The notes under the pieces were generated by a model. The model was not told the origin of the DNA. It saw only the letters and a program-made list of their open reading frames with translations, and made no database searches. A DNA stretch of 64,000 nucleotides from CAZYFH01 sp965197395 (lineage in GTDB: Bacteria; Acidobacteriota; Vicinamibacteria; Vicinamibacterales; UBA8438), in contig CBDANB010000007.1 in NCBI GenBank assembly GCA_965197395.1, positions 682,001 through 746,000 of the forward strand, given 5' to 3'. How positions within the stretch are numbered: the stretch's first letter is position 1; every line of letters starts with the position of its first letter. Position numbers and translations under genes: made by a program. Below, one piece after another: positions 16,673 through 25,419 of the stretch.

Positions 16673-17806
16673 TTACGCGTCCTTTGGCACGAACGCCAGA
16701 AACCGTCGTGGGTTGTCGACGAGGATCTTCTGAATCGTCTCCTCCGGTACGCCGGCGAACCGGAGCTTCGGCGCGAACACCGTGACCACGGAGGAGTACC
16801 CTGCGCCGCCGTTCGCCTTCAGCTCCTGCTCGGCCGCGAAATCCGCGGACAGCAGCACCGAGTCTTCGAGCCCCGCGTCGATGACCGACATGATCATCGC
16901 CACTTTCTTGGCATCGCCCTGTGTGATCTGGTGGCCGACCGTATCGAACCCGAGGAATGCGCCGCGTCTGGCCAGGGCCTTGTGTGTCTCCGCCGTCGGG
17001 TCGTCGGTGATGTCGGCGAGGTGTCCGATGCAGACGAGGCGCGGATCGACCTGCATCGACTCGATGATGTCGAGCTGCTCGACGGCGCACGAGCTGCATC
17101 CCTCGTGCGGTGTGTGTGTGAACAGCGGGAGCCCAGTCTGCAGATGTACCTGACACGATGCACGCAGGACCTTCTGTTCATCGGGGTGCATCGTCATCGA
17201 CGACCCGATCTCGCCGATGGCGCCCCACCGCTCCGCTGTGGCTTCACGCAGAAAGTCCTCGGCCACCTCGTCTTCCGACTTGTCCGCGATATCGGGTGGA
17301 TAGCGCGGCTGCGTCCAGAGGCCGCTGGCCACGACGATGTGCATGTCGGTCCGTCCGGCCAGCGTCTGCAACCGCTCGAAGCTCTGGCCAAGATCTCTGG
17401 TGCCACCGCTGACGATGCAGCTCACGCCCTCTTGGGCGGTCGCGTTGACCTCGTCGGCCATCAGGTCGAGGTCGGTCGTGAACGACCCCAGCGCCGCAAT
17501 CGGGTCGTCGGACTGGGGGACCCACGGCGGTATCGGATCCGACAACGACAGATGCTCGTGAAACAGCGTCGCCCCATGTGCGAGCGCCTCGGGGTCGACG
17601 TCGGTCAGCACCGTACGAATGATCGCGCCGTCGGGGAACGTCACTGGACTGCGCCCCGGTGCCTCGAGTGGCGAATCCGCGACGGAGGTCGCTGGTCCCT
17701 CGGGAGCACCGCATCGAGCCGCCAGGAGCCCGACCCCGGCGCCGCCGAGAAGCCGCAGTGCGCCGCGACGCGTGAATGGCACGGAACGACACGGGCGCGT
17801 GGTCAT
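16673..17806 (-). CDS. Phosphotriesterase-like amidohydrolase, Tat lipoprotein
   Basis: 377 residues. It begins with a twin-arginine signal and lipobox (FTRRGALRLLGGAGVGLLAARC). The phosphotriesterase-family TIM barrel follows: LFHEHLS (HxH metal ligands, about residue 83), RWGAIGEIGSS, LPLFTHTPHEG, LVCIGHLADITDD and SVLLSADFA. In bacterial phosphotriesterase the bridging ligand is a carboxylated Lys; here the equivalent is Glu in GEIGSS, as in the E. coli homologue PHP. Lactone or ester hydrolysis is more plausible than organophosphate cleavage, but the substrate is unknown. It is divergent from the DUF2891 gene and upstream of the MBL hydrolase. Confidence 0.8.
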   Translation of the reverse strand: MTTRPCRSVPFTRRGALRLLGGAGVGLLAARCGAPEGPATSVADSPLEAPGRSPVTFPDGAIIRTVLTDVDPEALAHGATLFHEHLSLSDPIPPWVPQSDDPIAALGSFTTDLDLMADEVNATAQEGVSCIVSGGTRDLGQSFERLQTLAGRTDMHIVVASGLWTQPRYPPDIADKSEDEVAEDFLREATAERWGAIGEIGSSMTMHPDEQKVLRASCQVHLQTGLPLFTHTPHEGCSSCAVEQLDIIESMQVDPRLVCIGHLADITDDPTAETHKALARRGAFLGFDTVGHQITQGDAKKVAMIMSVIDAGLEDSVLLSADFAAEQELKANGGAGYSSVVTVFAPKLRFAGVPEETIQKILVDNPRRFLAFVPKDA

Positions 17807-17933
17807 GGGTCTGTCTCCTCAGCCGTCCGCCAAGTGTAGGCCTTTGCAGCCCGTGGTGAAAGTGCCGCTGCATGGGACGGGCGATGCGATCGCGCTTGAA
17901 CCGACGGTGCCACCCGCGTTAGCGTGGTCGAGC

Positions 17934-19043
17934 GTGCGGACTCGAGTCGCCTCCATCGCGGTTGTCGTCGCCGTCATCTCAACCGCCGCGGCGACACACG
18001 CGCAGCCGTTCGACGAAGACGCCGCGGGGCGATTCGCGGATCTCGCGCTCGCCTGCGTCCACCAGGAGTACCCGAACAAGATCGCGCACGTGCTCACCGA
18101 GGATGGCGACGCGAAGCCGCCACGCCTGCTGACCCCCGTCTTCTACGGCTGCTATGACTGGCATTCGTCGGTCCACGGCCACTGGCTGCTCGCGCGGCTG
18201 GCACGGCGCTATCCCGGGGCGGCGTTCGTCGCGGCTGCCCGCGCCGCGCTCGGCCGGAGCCTCACACCAACCAACGTCGCCGCGGAGGTGACCTACCTCG
18301 AAGGGGAAGGCCGGGCGACGTTCGAGCGGCCATACGGCCTCGCGTGGCTGCTCCAGCTCGACGCCGAGCTTCGGGAATGGACGGACGCCGATGACGATGA
18401 CGACGCCGCCCGCTGGAGGGCCGCGCTCGAGCCCTTGGCTGCCGTGTCCGCGGACCGGATTGCCGCCTGGGTGCCGAACCTGACCTATCCGATCCGGAGC
18501 GGCGAGCATTCGCAGACGGCGTTCGCGTTTGGCCTGGTGCTCGATTGGGCGCGCGTGGCTGGTGACGACCGTCTCGGCCGGCTTCTCGAACGCCGCGTCC
18601 AGCGCTATTACAGCGGCGACACGGCGTGTCCGCTCGCCTACGAACCGTCCGGGCAGGACTTTCTCTCGCCCTGTCTCGCCGAGGCCGATCTGATGCGTCG
18701 TGTCATGCCGCCGGCTCGCTACGCCGAGTGGCTCGGAGACTTCCTCCCGTCGATCCCGACGAACCAGGCCACAGGGTCGGCCTGGCTGCCGCCCGCCATC
18801 GTGACCGATCGCAGCGACGGCAAGCTGGCGCACCTCGATGGGCTCAATCTGAGCCGCGCGTGGATGCTAGACGGTATGGCAGCCGGGCTACCGAGCAGCG
18901 ATACGCGGCGACCGGCGCTTCTCTTGGCTGCGGCGCAACACGCCACCGCCGGTCTCGGGGCCGTCACGGGCGAGCATTACGAGGGGGGACACTGGCTCGG
19001 CAGCTTCGCCACCTACCTCGTCACGCGCCGCGGCACATCCTGA
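17934..19043 (+). CDS. Exported DUF2891 protein
   Basis: 369 residues if translation starts at the GTG at 17934, chosen because it gives a signal peptide (VASIAVVVAVISTAAATHAQ); no strong ribosome site is visible. Family motifs are HQEYPNKIAHVL, FYGCYDWHSSVHGHWLLARL, RPYGLAWLLQLDAEL, YPIRSGEHSQTAF, SGQDFLSPCLAEADLM and GSAWLPPAIVTDRSDGKLAH. These match DUF2891, an all-helical barrel-like family of unknown activity. The conserved His, Asp and Glu suggest a sugar- or polymer-active enzyme, but this is inference. It is divergent from the phosphotriesterase gene across a 127-bp gap. Confidence 0.8.
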   Translation: MRTRVASIAVVVAVISTAAATHAQPFDEDAAGRFADLALACVHQEYPNKIAHVLTEDGDAKPPRLLTPVFYGCYDWHSSVHGHWLLARLARRYPGAAFVAAARAALGRSLTPTNVAAEVTYLEGEGRATFERPYGLAWLLQLDAELREWTDADDDDDAARWRAALEPLAAVSADRIAAWVPNLTYPIRSGEHSQTAFAFGLVLDWARVAGDDRLGRLLERRVQRYYSGDTACPLAYEPSGQDFLSPCLAEADLMRRVMPPARYAEWLGDFLPSIPTNQATGSAWLPPAIVTDRSDGKLAHLDGLNLSRAWMLDGMAAGLPSSDTRRPALLLAAAQHATAGLGAVTGEHYEGGHWLGSFATYLVTRRGTS

Positions 19044-19122
19044 CTCCGCGCACCCCGCGCGAGCGGGCACCCCGGTGCTTCGCCGCGTTCGTGCGATGGG
19101 TTTTATACTGCGGGGTTCCGAC

Positions 19123-20823
19123 ATGACATTCCCCCCGAGCGAGCTCGCCTACATCTTCCGCAAGGGCGAAATGCGCCGAGATCTCATGGCGCTCATGCGA
19201 TACGGGGCGTTTCTAGCAGGGGTCATCCTGCTCTACGCCGCGATCTTCCAGCTGATCATGGTGCAGGTAGAAGGGCAGTCTCACTCATGGATCACCGGCA
19301 TCTACTGGACGCTCATCACGATGAGCACGCTCGGCTTCGGCGACGTGGTCTTCTACAGCGACATAGGCCGCCTGTTCAGTCTCGTGGTGCTCGTCTCGGG
19401 CGTCGTGCTGCTGCTGGTCGTGCTGCCCTTCACCTTCATCCGCTTCTTCTACGCGCCGTGGCTCGAAGCGCAGGTCCGGCTCCGTGCGCCGCGCCGATTG
19501 CCGTCGACCGTCCACGATCACGTGATCATCGCTCACCATGACGAGATTGCCGGGAGCCTCGTCGAGAGACTCGAGGCTGAGCAGATCCCGTATTGCATCG
19601 TCGAACCCGACCCCACGGCGGCGGCACACCTGCTGAGCGATGGGCTGACAGTGGTCACCGGCGAGCTCGATAGTCGTGCGACCTACGAGGGCGTCCAGGC
19701 GCCGCAGGCCCGCCTGCTGCTCGCCAACCGAGAGGACACGACGAACACGAACATCACCTTGACCGTCCGTGAAGTGTCGAGCGACGTGACGATCGTCGGC
19801 ATTGTCGAGCACGAGGACTCGACCGACATCCTCGAGCTGAGCGGGTGCACGCACGTCTTGCCACTCAAGGTCCGCCTCGGCGAGTACCTGGCCAATCGCG
19901 TCAGCGCCGGCCTTGGCAACACCGACGTCATCGGCACCTTCAAAGGGCTGACCATCGCCGAGTTCTCCGCGCGTAATACGCCGCTCGCGGGCCTCCAGGT
20001 GCGTGACACTCGGCTGCGGGAGCGGACCGGTCTGAACGTGGTCGGCGTCTGGCAGCGCGGGCGGTTGATGCCCGCGTTTCCCCATACCGCGATCACCGAT
20101 GGGACCATCGTGGTGGTCGTTGGCACGGAGGCGCAGCTGACGGCGCTCGACGGTTTGCTCGAGGCCGCGTCCGCGCCAGAAGGGCCAACCCTAGTGATCG
20201 GTGCCGGCGCGGTGGGCGCGGCCGCGACACGGGCGCTCAAACGTAAGGGCCTTCAGGTCCATGTGCTCGAGCGGGACCCATCGGCGCTGGAGCGATTGCG
20301 CGATGTCGCGGACCAGGCCTTTGTCGGCGACGCCAACGCGCGCGAGGCGCTCGAGAAGGCGGGGCTCGAGGAAGCGCCATCGGTGCTGCTCACCACCAAT
20401 GACGATGCGGTTAACGTGTATCTTGCCGTCTATTGCCGGCGACTCAAGCCAGATCTGCGAATCGTGAGCCGGATCACACACAGCCGCAATCTGGAAGCGA
20501 TTCACCGCGCGGGGGCGGACTTCGCGCTCAGCTATGCGTCCCTCGGAGCGGAAGCGGTCGTCTCGCTCCTCGAGGGGCACGAGCTCGTGCTGCTGGGCGA
20601 AAACGTCGACCTCTTCTCGGTGCAGCTGCCGTCCTCGTTGAGGAACAAGACACTCGCGGAGAGCGGGATCGGGTCCCGCACCGGGCTGAGCGTGGTGGCG
20701 GTGCAGCAAGACGGCCAGCTGAACACGAGCCTCCGCGCGTCGATGAAGCTCGAGGCGAGAGCGCAGCTCATCATGCTCGGCAGCGTGCAGCAGCGCAGGG
20801 CGTTCACTGACGCGTTCGGCTAG
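19123..20823 (+). CDS. Potassium channel with two RCK (TrkA-type) domains
   Basis: 566 residues from the ATG at 19123. Two membrane helices (about residues 28-50 and 85-110) flank a pore loop with the filter TLGFGD. The cytosolic part carries two regulator-of-K-conductance units. The first reads VIIAHHDEIAGSLVERL, lacking the glycines of the nucleotide loop. The second reads LVIGAGAVGAAATRAL, with an intact GxGxxG. TrkA-C-like segments follow each, the last ending in VAVQQDGQL and IMLGS. K+ uptake or volume control at the inner membrane is expected. The stop codon TAG is shared with the left end of an IS630 element: TA is target and G is the first IS base. Confidence 0.88.
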   Translation: MTFPPSELAYIFRKGEMRRDLMALMRYGAFLAGVILLYAAIFQLIMVQVEGQSHSWITGIYWTLITMSTLGFGDVVFYSDIGRLFSLVVLVSGVVLLLVVLPFTFIRFFYAPWLEAQVRLRAPRRLPSTVHDHVIIAHHDEIAGSLVERLEAEQIPYCIVEPDPTAAAHLLSDGLTVVTGELDSRATYEGVQAPQARLLLANREDTTNTNITLTVREVSSDVTIVGIVEHEDSTDILELSGCTHVLPLKVRLGEYLANRVSAGLGNTDVIGTFKGLTIAEFSARNTPLAGLQVRDTRLRERTGLNVVGVWQRGRLMPAFPHTAITDGTIVVVVGTEAQLTALDGLLEAASAPEGPTLVIGAGAVGAAATRALKRKGLQVHVLERDPSALERLRDVADQAFVGDANAREALEKAGLEEAPSVLLTTNDDAVNVYLAVYCRRLKPDLRIVSRITHSRNLEAIHRAGADFALSYASLGAEAVVSLLEGHELVLLGENVDLFSVQLPSSLRNKTLAESGIGSRTGLSVVAVQQDGQLNTSLRASMKLEARAQLIMLGSVQQRRAFTDAFG

Positions 20824-22017
20824 TCCCCTGTGTCTGAAAAAGATTCAAATAGTGTGTCGGCTGTGATGTATTGGGCGGCATGGCAAGAACAGGTCGGCCC
20901 AAAGCGAGACTGGAAGTCACCGCCGCAGAGCGCGTAGAACTTGAGCGGCTCGCCAGGCGCGCCCGAACGAATCGGCACGTGGCCTTGCGGGCAAGGATCG
21001 TCCTGAGGAGCACGCGTGGCGAATCGAACGTGGCGGTCGCGGCGAAACTGCGCTGCTCGAACGTGACGGTCGGCAAGTGGCGACAGCGGTTTAGGGTAGG
21101 TCGCGTGGACGCGCTGTACGACGAGCCCAAGCCCGGAGCCCCACGGACCCTGTCCGATGCGGATGTCGAGTCGATCCTCGTCACGACGTTGGAAAGTAAG
21201 CCGAAGGGGCGGACCCACTGGAGCACCCGCAAGATGGCGGAGCACGCTGGCGTCAGCGCCTCTACCGTGGGCCGCATCTGGCGCACTTTCGGGTTGCAGC
21301 CGCATGTCGTGGAATCCTTCAAGATCTCCGACGACCCGCTGTTCATCGAGAAGGTGCGGGACATTGTCGGCCTCTACCTGAACCCACCCGACCACGCCGT
21401 CGTCTTGTCATTCGACGAAAAGCCTCAGATTCAAGCCCTCGAGCGGGCGCAGCCGATTCTGCCGATGGACCTGGGTCGCCCCGAACGCCAGACGCACAAC
21501 TACATCCGCCATGGCACGGTGGACCTCTTCGCGGCGCTCAACGTCGCGACCGGCCAGGTCGTGGCGCAAACCAAGAAGCCGCATCGGTCGAGGGATTTCG
21601 TGAGCTTCCTGCGCGAGATCGACGAGCGGGTGCACTCCGCCCTCACCGTCCACGTGATCCTCGACAATCTCTCGGCGCATAAGTCCCCGTTGGTCAAACG
21701 ATGGGTGGCCCGCCACCCGCGCTTCCAGTTCCACTTTACGCCGACCTACTCCGCCTGGCTCAACCTCGTCGAGCGGTTCTTTGGCCTTCTCACCGAACAC
21801 GCCCTCAAGCGCGGATCACATTCCAGCCCGCACGCGCTGCGCCACGCCATCTACGCCTACGTGGACGCCCACAACGACGAGGGCAAACCCTTCAAGTGGA
21901 CAAAGACAGCCGACGAAATTCTCGCGAAGGTGAAGCGGTTCGGACAGCGCACCGTTCAAGTCCACGGTGGCCCCAGATGACCAACGACTTTTTGAAGAAA
22001 TCAAAGATCAAGGGGAC
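20823..22017 (+). mobile_element. Complete IS630-family insertion sequence
   Basis: 1195 bp flanked by TA on both sides (20821-20822 and 22018-22019), the usual target of IS630/Tc1 elements. Both ends begin GTCCCCT, and complementarity continues imperfectly for about 30 bp. It carries one transposase gene with no visible damage. It lies exactly in the stop codon of the K+ channel gene; the flanking base after the right TA is also G, so the stop codon survived the insertion. Confidence 0.88.
20880..21980 (+). CDS. IS630-family DDE transposase
   Basis: 366 residues. An N-terminal helix-turn-helix region (ESNVAVAAKLRCSNVTVGKW) is followed by a second DNA-binding segment (HAGVSASTVGRIWRTFGLQP) and the DDE core: LSFDEKPQIQAL (first Asp), HVILDNLSAHKS (second Asp) and AWLNLVERFFGLLTEHALKR (Glu). 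It catalyses cut-and-paste movement of the surrounding element into TA sites. I chose the ATG at 20880 over an in-frame TTG at 20871. The gene is full length, so the element is potentially active. Confidence 0.92.
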   Translation: MARTGRPKARLEVTAAERVELERLARRARTNRHVALRARIVLRSTRGESNVAVAAKLRCSNVTVGKWRQRFRVGRVDALYDEPKPGAPRTLSDADVESILVTTLESKPKGRTHWSTRKMAEHAGVSASTVGRIWRTFGLQPHVVESFKISDDPLFIEKVRDIVGLYLNPPDHAVVLSFDEKPQIQALERAQPILPMDLGRPERQTHNYIRHGTVDLFAALNVATGQVVAQTKKPHRSRDFVSFLREIDERVHSALTVHVILDNLSAHKSPLVKRWVARHPRFQFHFTPTYSAWLNLVERFFGLLTEHALKRGSHSSPHALRHAIYAYVDAHNDEGKPFKWTKTADEILAKVKRFGQRTVQVHGGPR

Positions 22018-22083
22018 TAGAGGAGACCGATCGTCAGCCCGGGCGACGGCGGCACGGGGCCCCACGCGTCACCCGGGTCGAGG

Positions 22084-23169
22084 TCAACGAAAGTGCTCCA
22101 CGTGCGGGCGCAGAAAACGCGCGACAGCCGTCGCTCCGGGCGACGTGAAGTGCACCTGGTCAGCGCCGTAGACCTCCTCGGACTCGAACCGGATCCCGCG
22201 GTCGTTTCTCACCGTCGCGAGAAAGTCGACGAGGGTGCAGAGGCTGCCGGTACAGAGCGCCGTCAACTCGGCCAGTCGCTCTGCATAGAGTTCGTCGCCC
22301 CCCTCCACGTTCCACGGCGCCAGCATGACCAGCAATGGGATCCCCCGGTCGGCCAACGCACGGGACAGCCGCTCGAAGTGAGCTGGGTAGAACGGCGAGT
22401 CGGTGATCCGACGCAGCACTGACGACTGGCCGGCGAGCCGCTCGTCGTCGGAACCCAGTTGATACCGTCCCCACCCGGGCCCCAGCCCGCTGACGTGACG
22501 GCGGATCTGATACTCCGTCAACCGAACGAGATGTGAGCGATACAGCCACCGTCTGACTCCCGAGGTGTCCGGACCGTCGAACAGCGACAGAAACCGCATC
22601 CGGGAGTCGCGCGTCGCGAGGAGCGCCTGAAACTCGAGCGTGAGGGCATCCCAGTCGTTCAGGCAGACGACGAGGATCGCGAGGTCCGGTTCGAAGCCGA
22701 GCACGCTGACGCGAACCTGCTCCGCCTCCTGGATGATGCTGTACCCCGGCACGCCGAAGTTGAGCACCTCCGCCGGCGTGGTGGAGTGGTCGAGTATGGC
22801 CTCGAGCTGGCTCGGAATGGTTTCGGGGTCGGCCAGACCGTGGCCGTAGACGATCGAGTCTCCCAGCATCGCCGTTCGGAACACGCCCGGCGCCTTCTCA
22901 CGCGAGGGCTCACGCCCGCGAAACGCGAATCGATTGTGGTCCGAGACTCCGGGCTGCAGCTCGTACATCAGCGTCGGGTTGTCGGACAGCCTCACCGTGC
23001 CCCACGCGATCTCCGCCATCCCGACTGGCAGGATCAGCCGCACCGCCGCCTCGGCTCCGATAAAGGCGAGTGCGACGGATCCGACGAGCAGGCTCGCCGT
23101 TGGCACCCACGCCCGTTTTCGCACCGTGCCCGTGTTCATCGCCGCCGGCCTGTCGGTTCTCCTCGTCAC
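22084..23169 (-). CDS. Membrane-anchored SGNH/GDSL-type hydrolase
   Basis: 361 residues. The GTG at 23169 is preferred because GAGGG lies about 10 bases upstream; an ATG at 23139 is the alternative. One membrane helix (SLLVGSVALAFIGAEAAV) precedes an SGNH hydrolase domain: AMLGDSIVYGHG (catalytic Ser block), LNFGVPGYSIIQEAEQV, LVVCLNDWD (Asn block) and YGADQVHFTSPGA (Asp-x-x-His block). Such enzymes remove or add acyl groups on lipids or polysaccharides at the periplasmic face. The gene follows the amino-acid permease gene by 21 bp and is probably co-transcribed with it. Confidence 0.8.
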   Translation of the reverse strand: MTRRTDRPAAMNTGTVRKRAWVPTASLLVGSVALAFIGAEAAVRLILPVGMAEIAWGTVRLSDNPTLMYELQPGVSDHNRFAFRGREPSREKAPGVFRTAMLGDSIVYGHGLADPETIPSQLEAILDHSTTPAEVLNFGVPGYSIIQEAEQVRVSVLGFEPDLAILVVCLNDWDALTLEFQALLATRDSRMRFLSLFDGPDTSGVRRWLYRSHLVRLTEYQIRRHVSGLGPGWGRYQLGSDDERLAGQSSVLRRITDSPFYPAHFERLSRALADRGIPLLVMLAPWNVEGGDELYAERLAELTALCTGSLCTLVDFLATVRNDRGIRFESEEVYGADQVHFTSPGATAVARFLRPHVEHFR

Positions 23170-23190
23170 CGGTGCTGAGCCCTCGGGTCC

Positions 23191-24633
23191 TTATGTCGGC
23201 GTGTCGGAACGACCGTCGCCGAGGATCAAGTAATCGAGCTCCGCGCGGCTCATTCGCCCGAGAGCGGCAAACCGCGTCACGTAGATGACGCTCCCGAGCG
23301 TCATCCATCCCGCCAGCGCGATCCACGAGGGCGCCGCCATGAACGCCGGCGTGCCGGGTATGCAGAGCAACGCGATGAAGCCCGCCGAGACGACCGCTCC
23401 CGCCACGGCGACTCCGCGGCCGCCCCAGACCGGCGACGCCAGGGGCTGTCCTCGTGCCAGCGCGGCGGCTCCAAGACAGGTGTACAGGAATCCCATGGCG
23501 ATGCCAACCGCCGACATGTCCACGACCCACAGCAGCGCCTGCCGCCCGAACCACGGTGCGAGGAGGGAGGCCATGGCCGCAAACAGGATCGCGTTCGACG
23601 GCGTGCCATGCGTCGGGGAGAGCCGCCCGAACCAGGGAGGGAGGATCTTCGCGCGGCTCATGCTGAAGAGCAGGCGGCTCGAGGCCATGAAGAACCCGTT
23701 GATCCCAGTGAAGATCCCCATCAGGACGGCCACCGTCAGGATGGCGAGACCGATCGGCCCCAGGCTGCGCTGGGTGGCGTAGCCGGTTGCCCACTCGGGA
23801 GCGGCGGCGACGAGCTGCGGCCATGGCATGAGCACGCTGGTCGCCAGCAGCACCGTCAGGTAGAGCAGCACGCCCGCCACGATCGAGAGCAGCATCAGGC
23901 GAAACACGCGCGCGGGAGAGAAGGCGAACTCCTCGGCGGCCTGCGGGAGGGTGTCGAAGCCGCTGAGCATCCACGGGGCGATCGCCACCATCGCGAGCAC
24001 GCCGCTCACCGCGGACCGGTCGGGCGCGAACGGCGGCCGCATGTGCGCCAGCGAGCTCCCGGTGTCGATGGCGCTACCCGTCGCCACCAGGAAGACCGCC
24101 GCGACCATGACGAACAGCAACAGCAGCTGGGCCTGGCCGACGACTTTGACGCCGCGATGGTTGAACCACGCGAACACCACGATCGCGGCCGACGCCAGCA
24201 TGATCTCGCCGACGAAGACATCGAAGCCGGCGATCGAGTACAGGTAGCCTCGCGCGAAGAGGTCGGGGAAGATGAACTTGCCGAGGAGCGCCAACGCCGT
24301 CGCGTTGAGTGGCACGATAGCGAGGTAGCCGAGCGTCAGGAACCAGCCGCAGATGTAGGCGTGATGCGGCCCTTTGGTGGCGTACGCGTAGACGAACTCG
24401 CCCCCCGCGGAGGGGAAGCGCGGCACCATCACGCCGTAGCTGCAGCTGATGAGCACCATCAGCAGGCCGCCGCCGACGATCCCGATCGTCGCCCCGATTG
24501 GCCCGGCGCGGACCAGGAAGTCCCCGGGCAGCACGAAGCAGCCCCACCCGATCACGCAGCCGAGCGCAAGGGCGCCGCTGTGCCACGGGCTCAGGCGCCG
24601 CTGCAGTACCGCGCGGCCGGTCATGTCGACCAT
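23191..24633 (-). CDS. APC-family amino-acid/amine permease
   Basis: About 480 residues starting at 24633 (or 24624, MTGRAV). About twelve hydrophobic segments run the whole length. The first reads SGALALGCVIGWGCFVLPGD, the unwound first helix of APC transporters, and AGGEFVYAYATKG matches their helix 3 region. GFFMASSRLLFSMSRAKILP is the conserved loop after helix 8, and YLILGD closes the protein. It is expected to import amino acids or amines with protons; specificity cannot be read. A dimethylglycine/sarcosine dehydrogenase-like remnant directly upstream hints at past linkage to methylated-amine use, which is only an inference. Confidence 0.85.
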   Translation of the reverse strand: MVDMTGRAVLQRRLSPWHSGALALGCVIGWGCFVLPGDFLVRAGPIGATIGIVGGGLLMVLISCSYGVMVPRFPSAGGEFVYAYATKGPHHAYICGWFLTLGYLAIVPLNATALALLGKFIFPDLFARGYLYSIAGFDVFVGEIMLASAAIVVFAWFNHRGVKVVGQAQLLLLFVMVAAVFLVATGSAIDTGSSLAHMRPPFAPDRSAVSGVLAMVAIAPWMLSGFDTLPQAAEEFAFSPARVFRLMLLSIVAGVLLYLTVLLATSVLMPWPQLVAAAPEWATGYATQRSLGPIGLAILTVAVLMGIFTGINGFFMASSRLLFSMSRAKILPPWFGRLSPTHGTPSNAILFAAMASLLAPWFGRQALLWVVDMSAVGIAMGFLYTCLGAAALARGQPLASPVWGGRGVAVAGAVVSAGFIALLCIPGTPAFMAAPSWIALAGWMTLGSVIYVTRFAALGRMSRAELDYLILGDGRSDTPT

Positions 24634-24640
24634 CCGTCGG

Positions 24641-25283
24641 TCACGGCGTGCCGCCCGCCGCCTCCACCGGATACACCTGACCCTCGAAGACGGTGCCCCA
24701 GATGCGGATGTCCTTGACGTGGTCGAGCGGCACCGCGTACGGGTCTTCGTCCAGCACGACAAAGTCGGCTTTCTTGCCGGCGGCGATGCTGCCGATGCGG
24801 ACGTCCCGCCACGACAGCCAGGGGAACCGCGCGGAGGACCAGTCCGTGTCCGTCAGCCTGGCGAGCAGGGTTCGTGATCGGAGTCCCACGACCGAGAGGA
24901 CGCCGTGGCCACTCGTCACGTTCTCGATCGTGACCGCGCCGCACTCGGCGCCGACGTGCTCGAAGTAGTTCGTGTTCCGGCGGAACGACAGCCGGTCCCC
25001 CGGTTCCACCCCCTCCGGGGCAAACCAGTTCGCCCACTCCCACGCCACCCCGTCGATGCTCCATGGCGGCAATCCGGTCGGCCCAGAGCCCGCCCGCGTT
25101 CACGACGATCTCCGCCGTGATGTCCCCCTGCTCCGTGTGCACGTTCCATTCGCCGCCCCGGGTGCGCGACAGGTCCGTCACGCGGTTGAATCGGCTGATC
25201 TCCGCACCCGCCTGACGCGCGCCGGTGGCCAGTGCGGTGGTGGTGCCCGCCGGATCGCAGTGGCCATCGTTCGGGTGATGCAT
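24641..25283 (-). pseudogene. Chimeric remnant: FAD-dependent dimethylglycine/sarcosine dehydrogenase-like plus amidohydrolase tail
   Basis: Three pieces can be read on the minus strand. First, 25283 to about 25065 reads NDGHCDPAGTTTALATGARQ and VVNAGGLWADRIAAM, the FAD-oxidoreductase part of a dimethylglycine or sarcosine dehydrogenase. Second, after a frame change and a large deletion, about 25065 to 24797 reads WANWFAPEGVEPGDRLSFRR, NYFEHVGAECGAV and RSRTLLARLTDTDW, its GcvT-like part. Third, from about 24796, IGSIAAGKKADFVVLDEDPY and FEGQVYP are the C-terminus of an unrelated metal-dependent amidohydrolase. The pieces look joined by deletions and no functional enzyme is expected. Confidence 0.65.
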
Positions 25284-25419
25284 CGCCCGACCAGACCGTC
25301 AGCCTGCATGAACGGAAAAAGCCGACTGCCGCACCGTGAGAAACGCGCTCCAAGCCGGCAGCGTATTATTGTTGGTCCGCCGCGAGGATGTTAGCGGCAG
25401 CTCTGGTGAGCGCATCTGT

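Noticed and set aside
16635..17156. N-terminal extension of the MBL hydrolase
   Set aside because: It overlaps the phosphotriesterase-like gene in another frame and buries the signal peptide.
23608..24717. 369-codon His/Arg/Glu-rich plus-strand frame
   Set aside because: Antisense of the twelve-helix permease.
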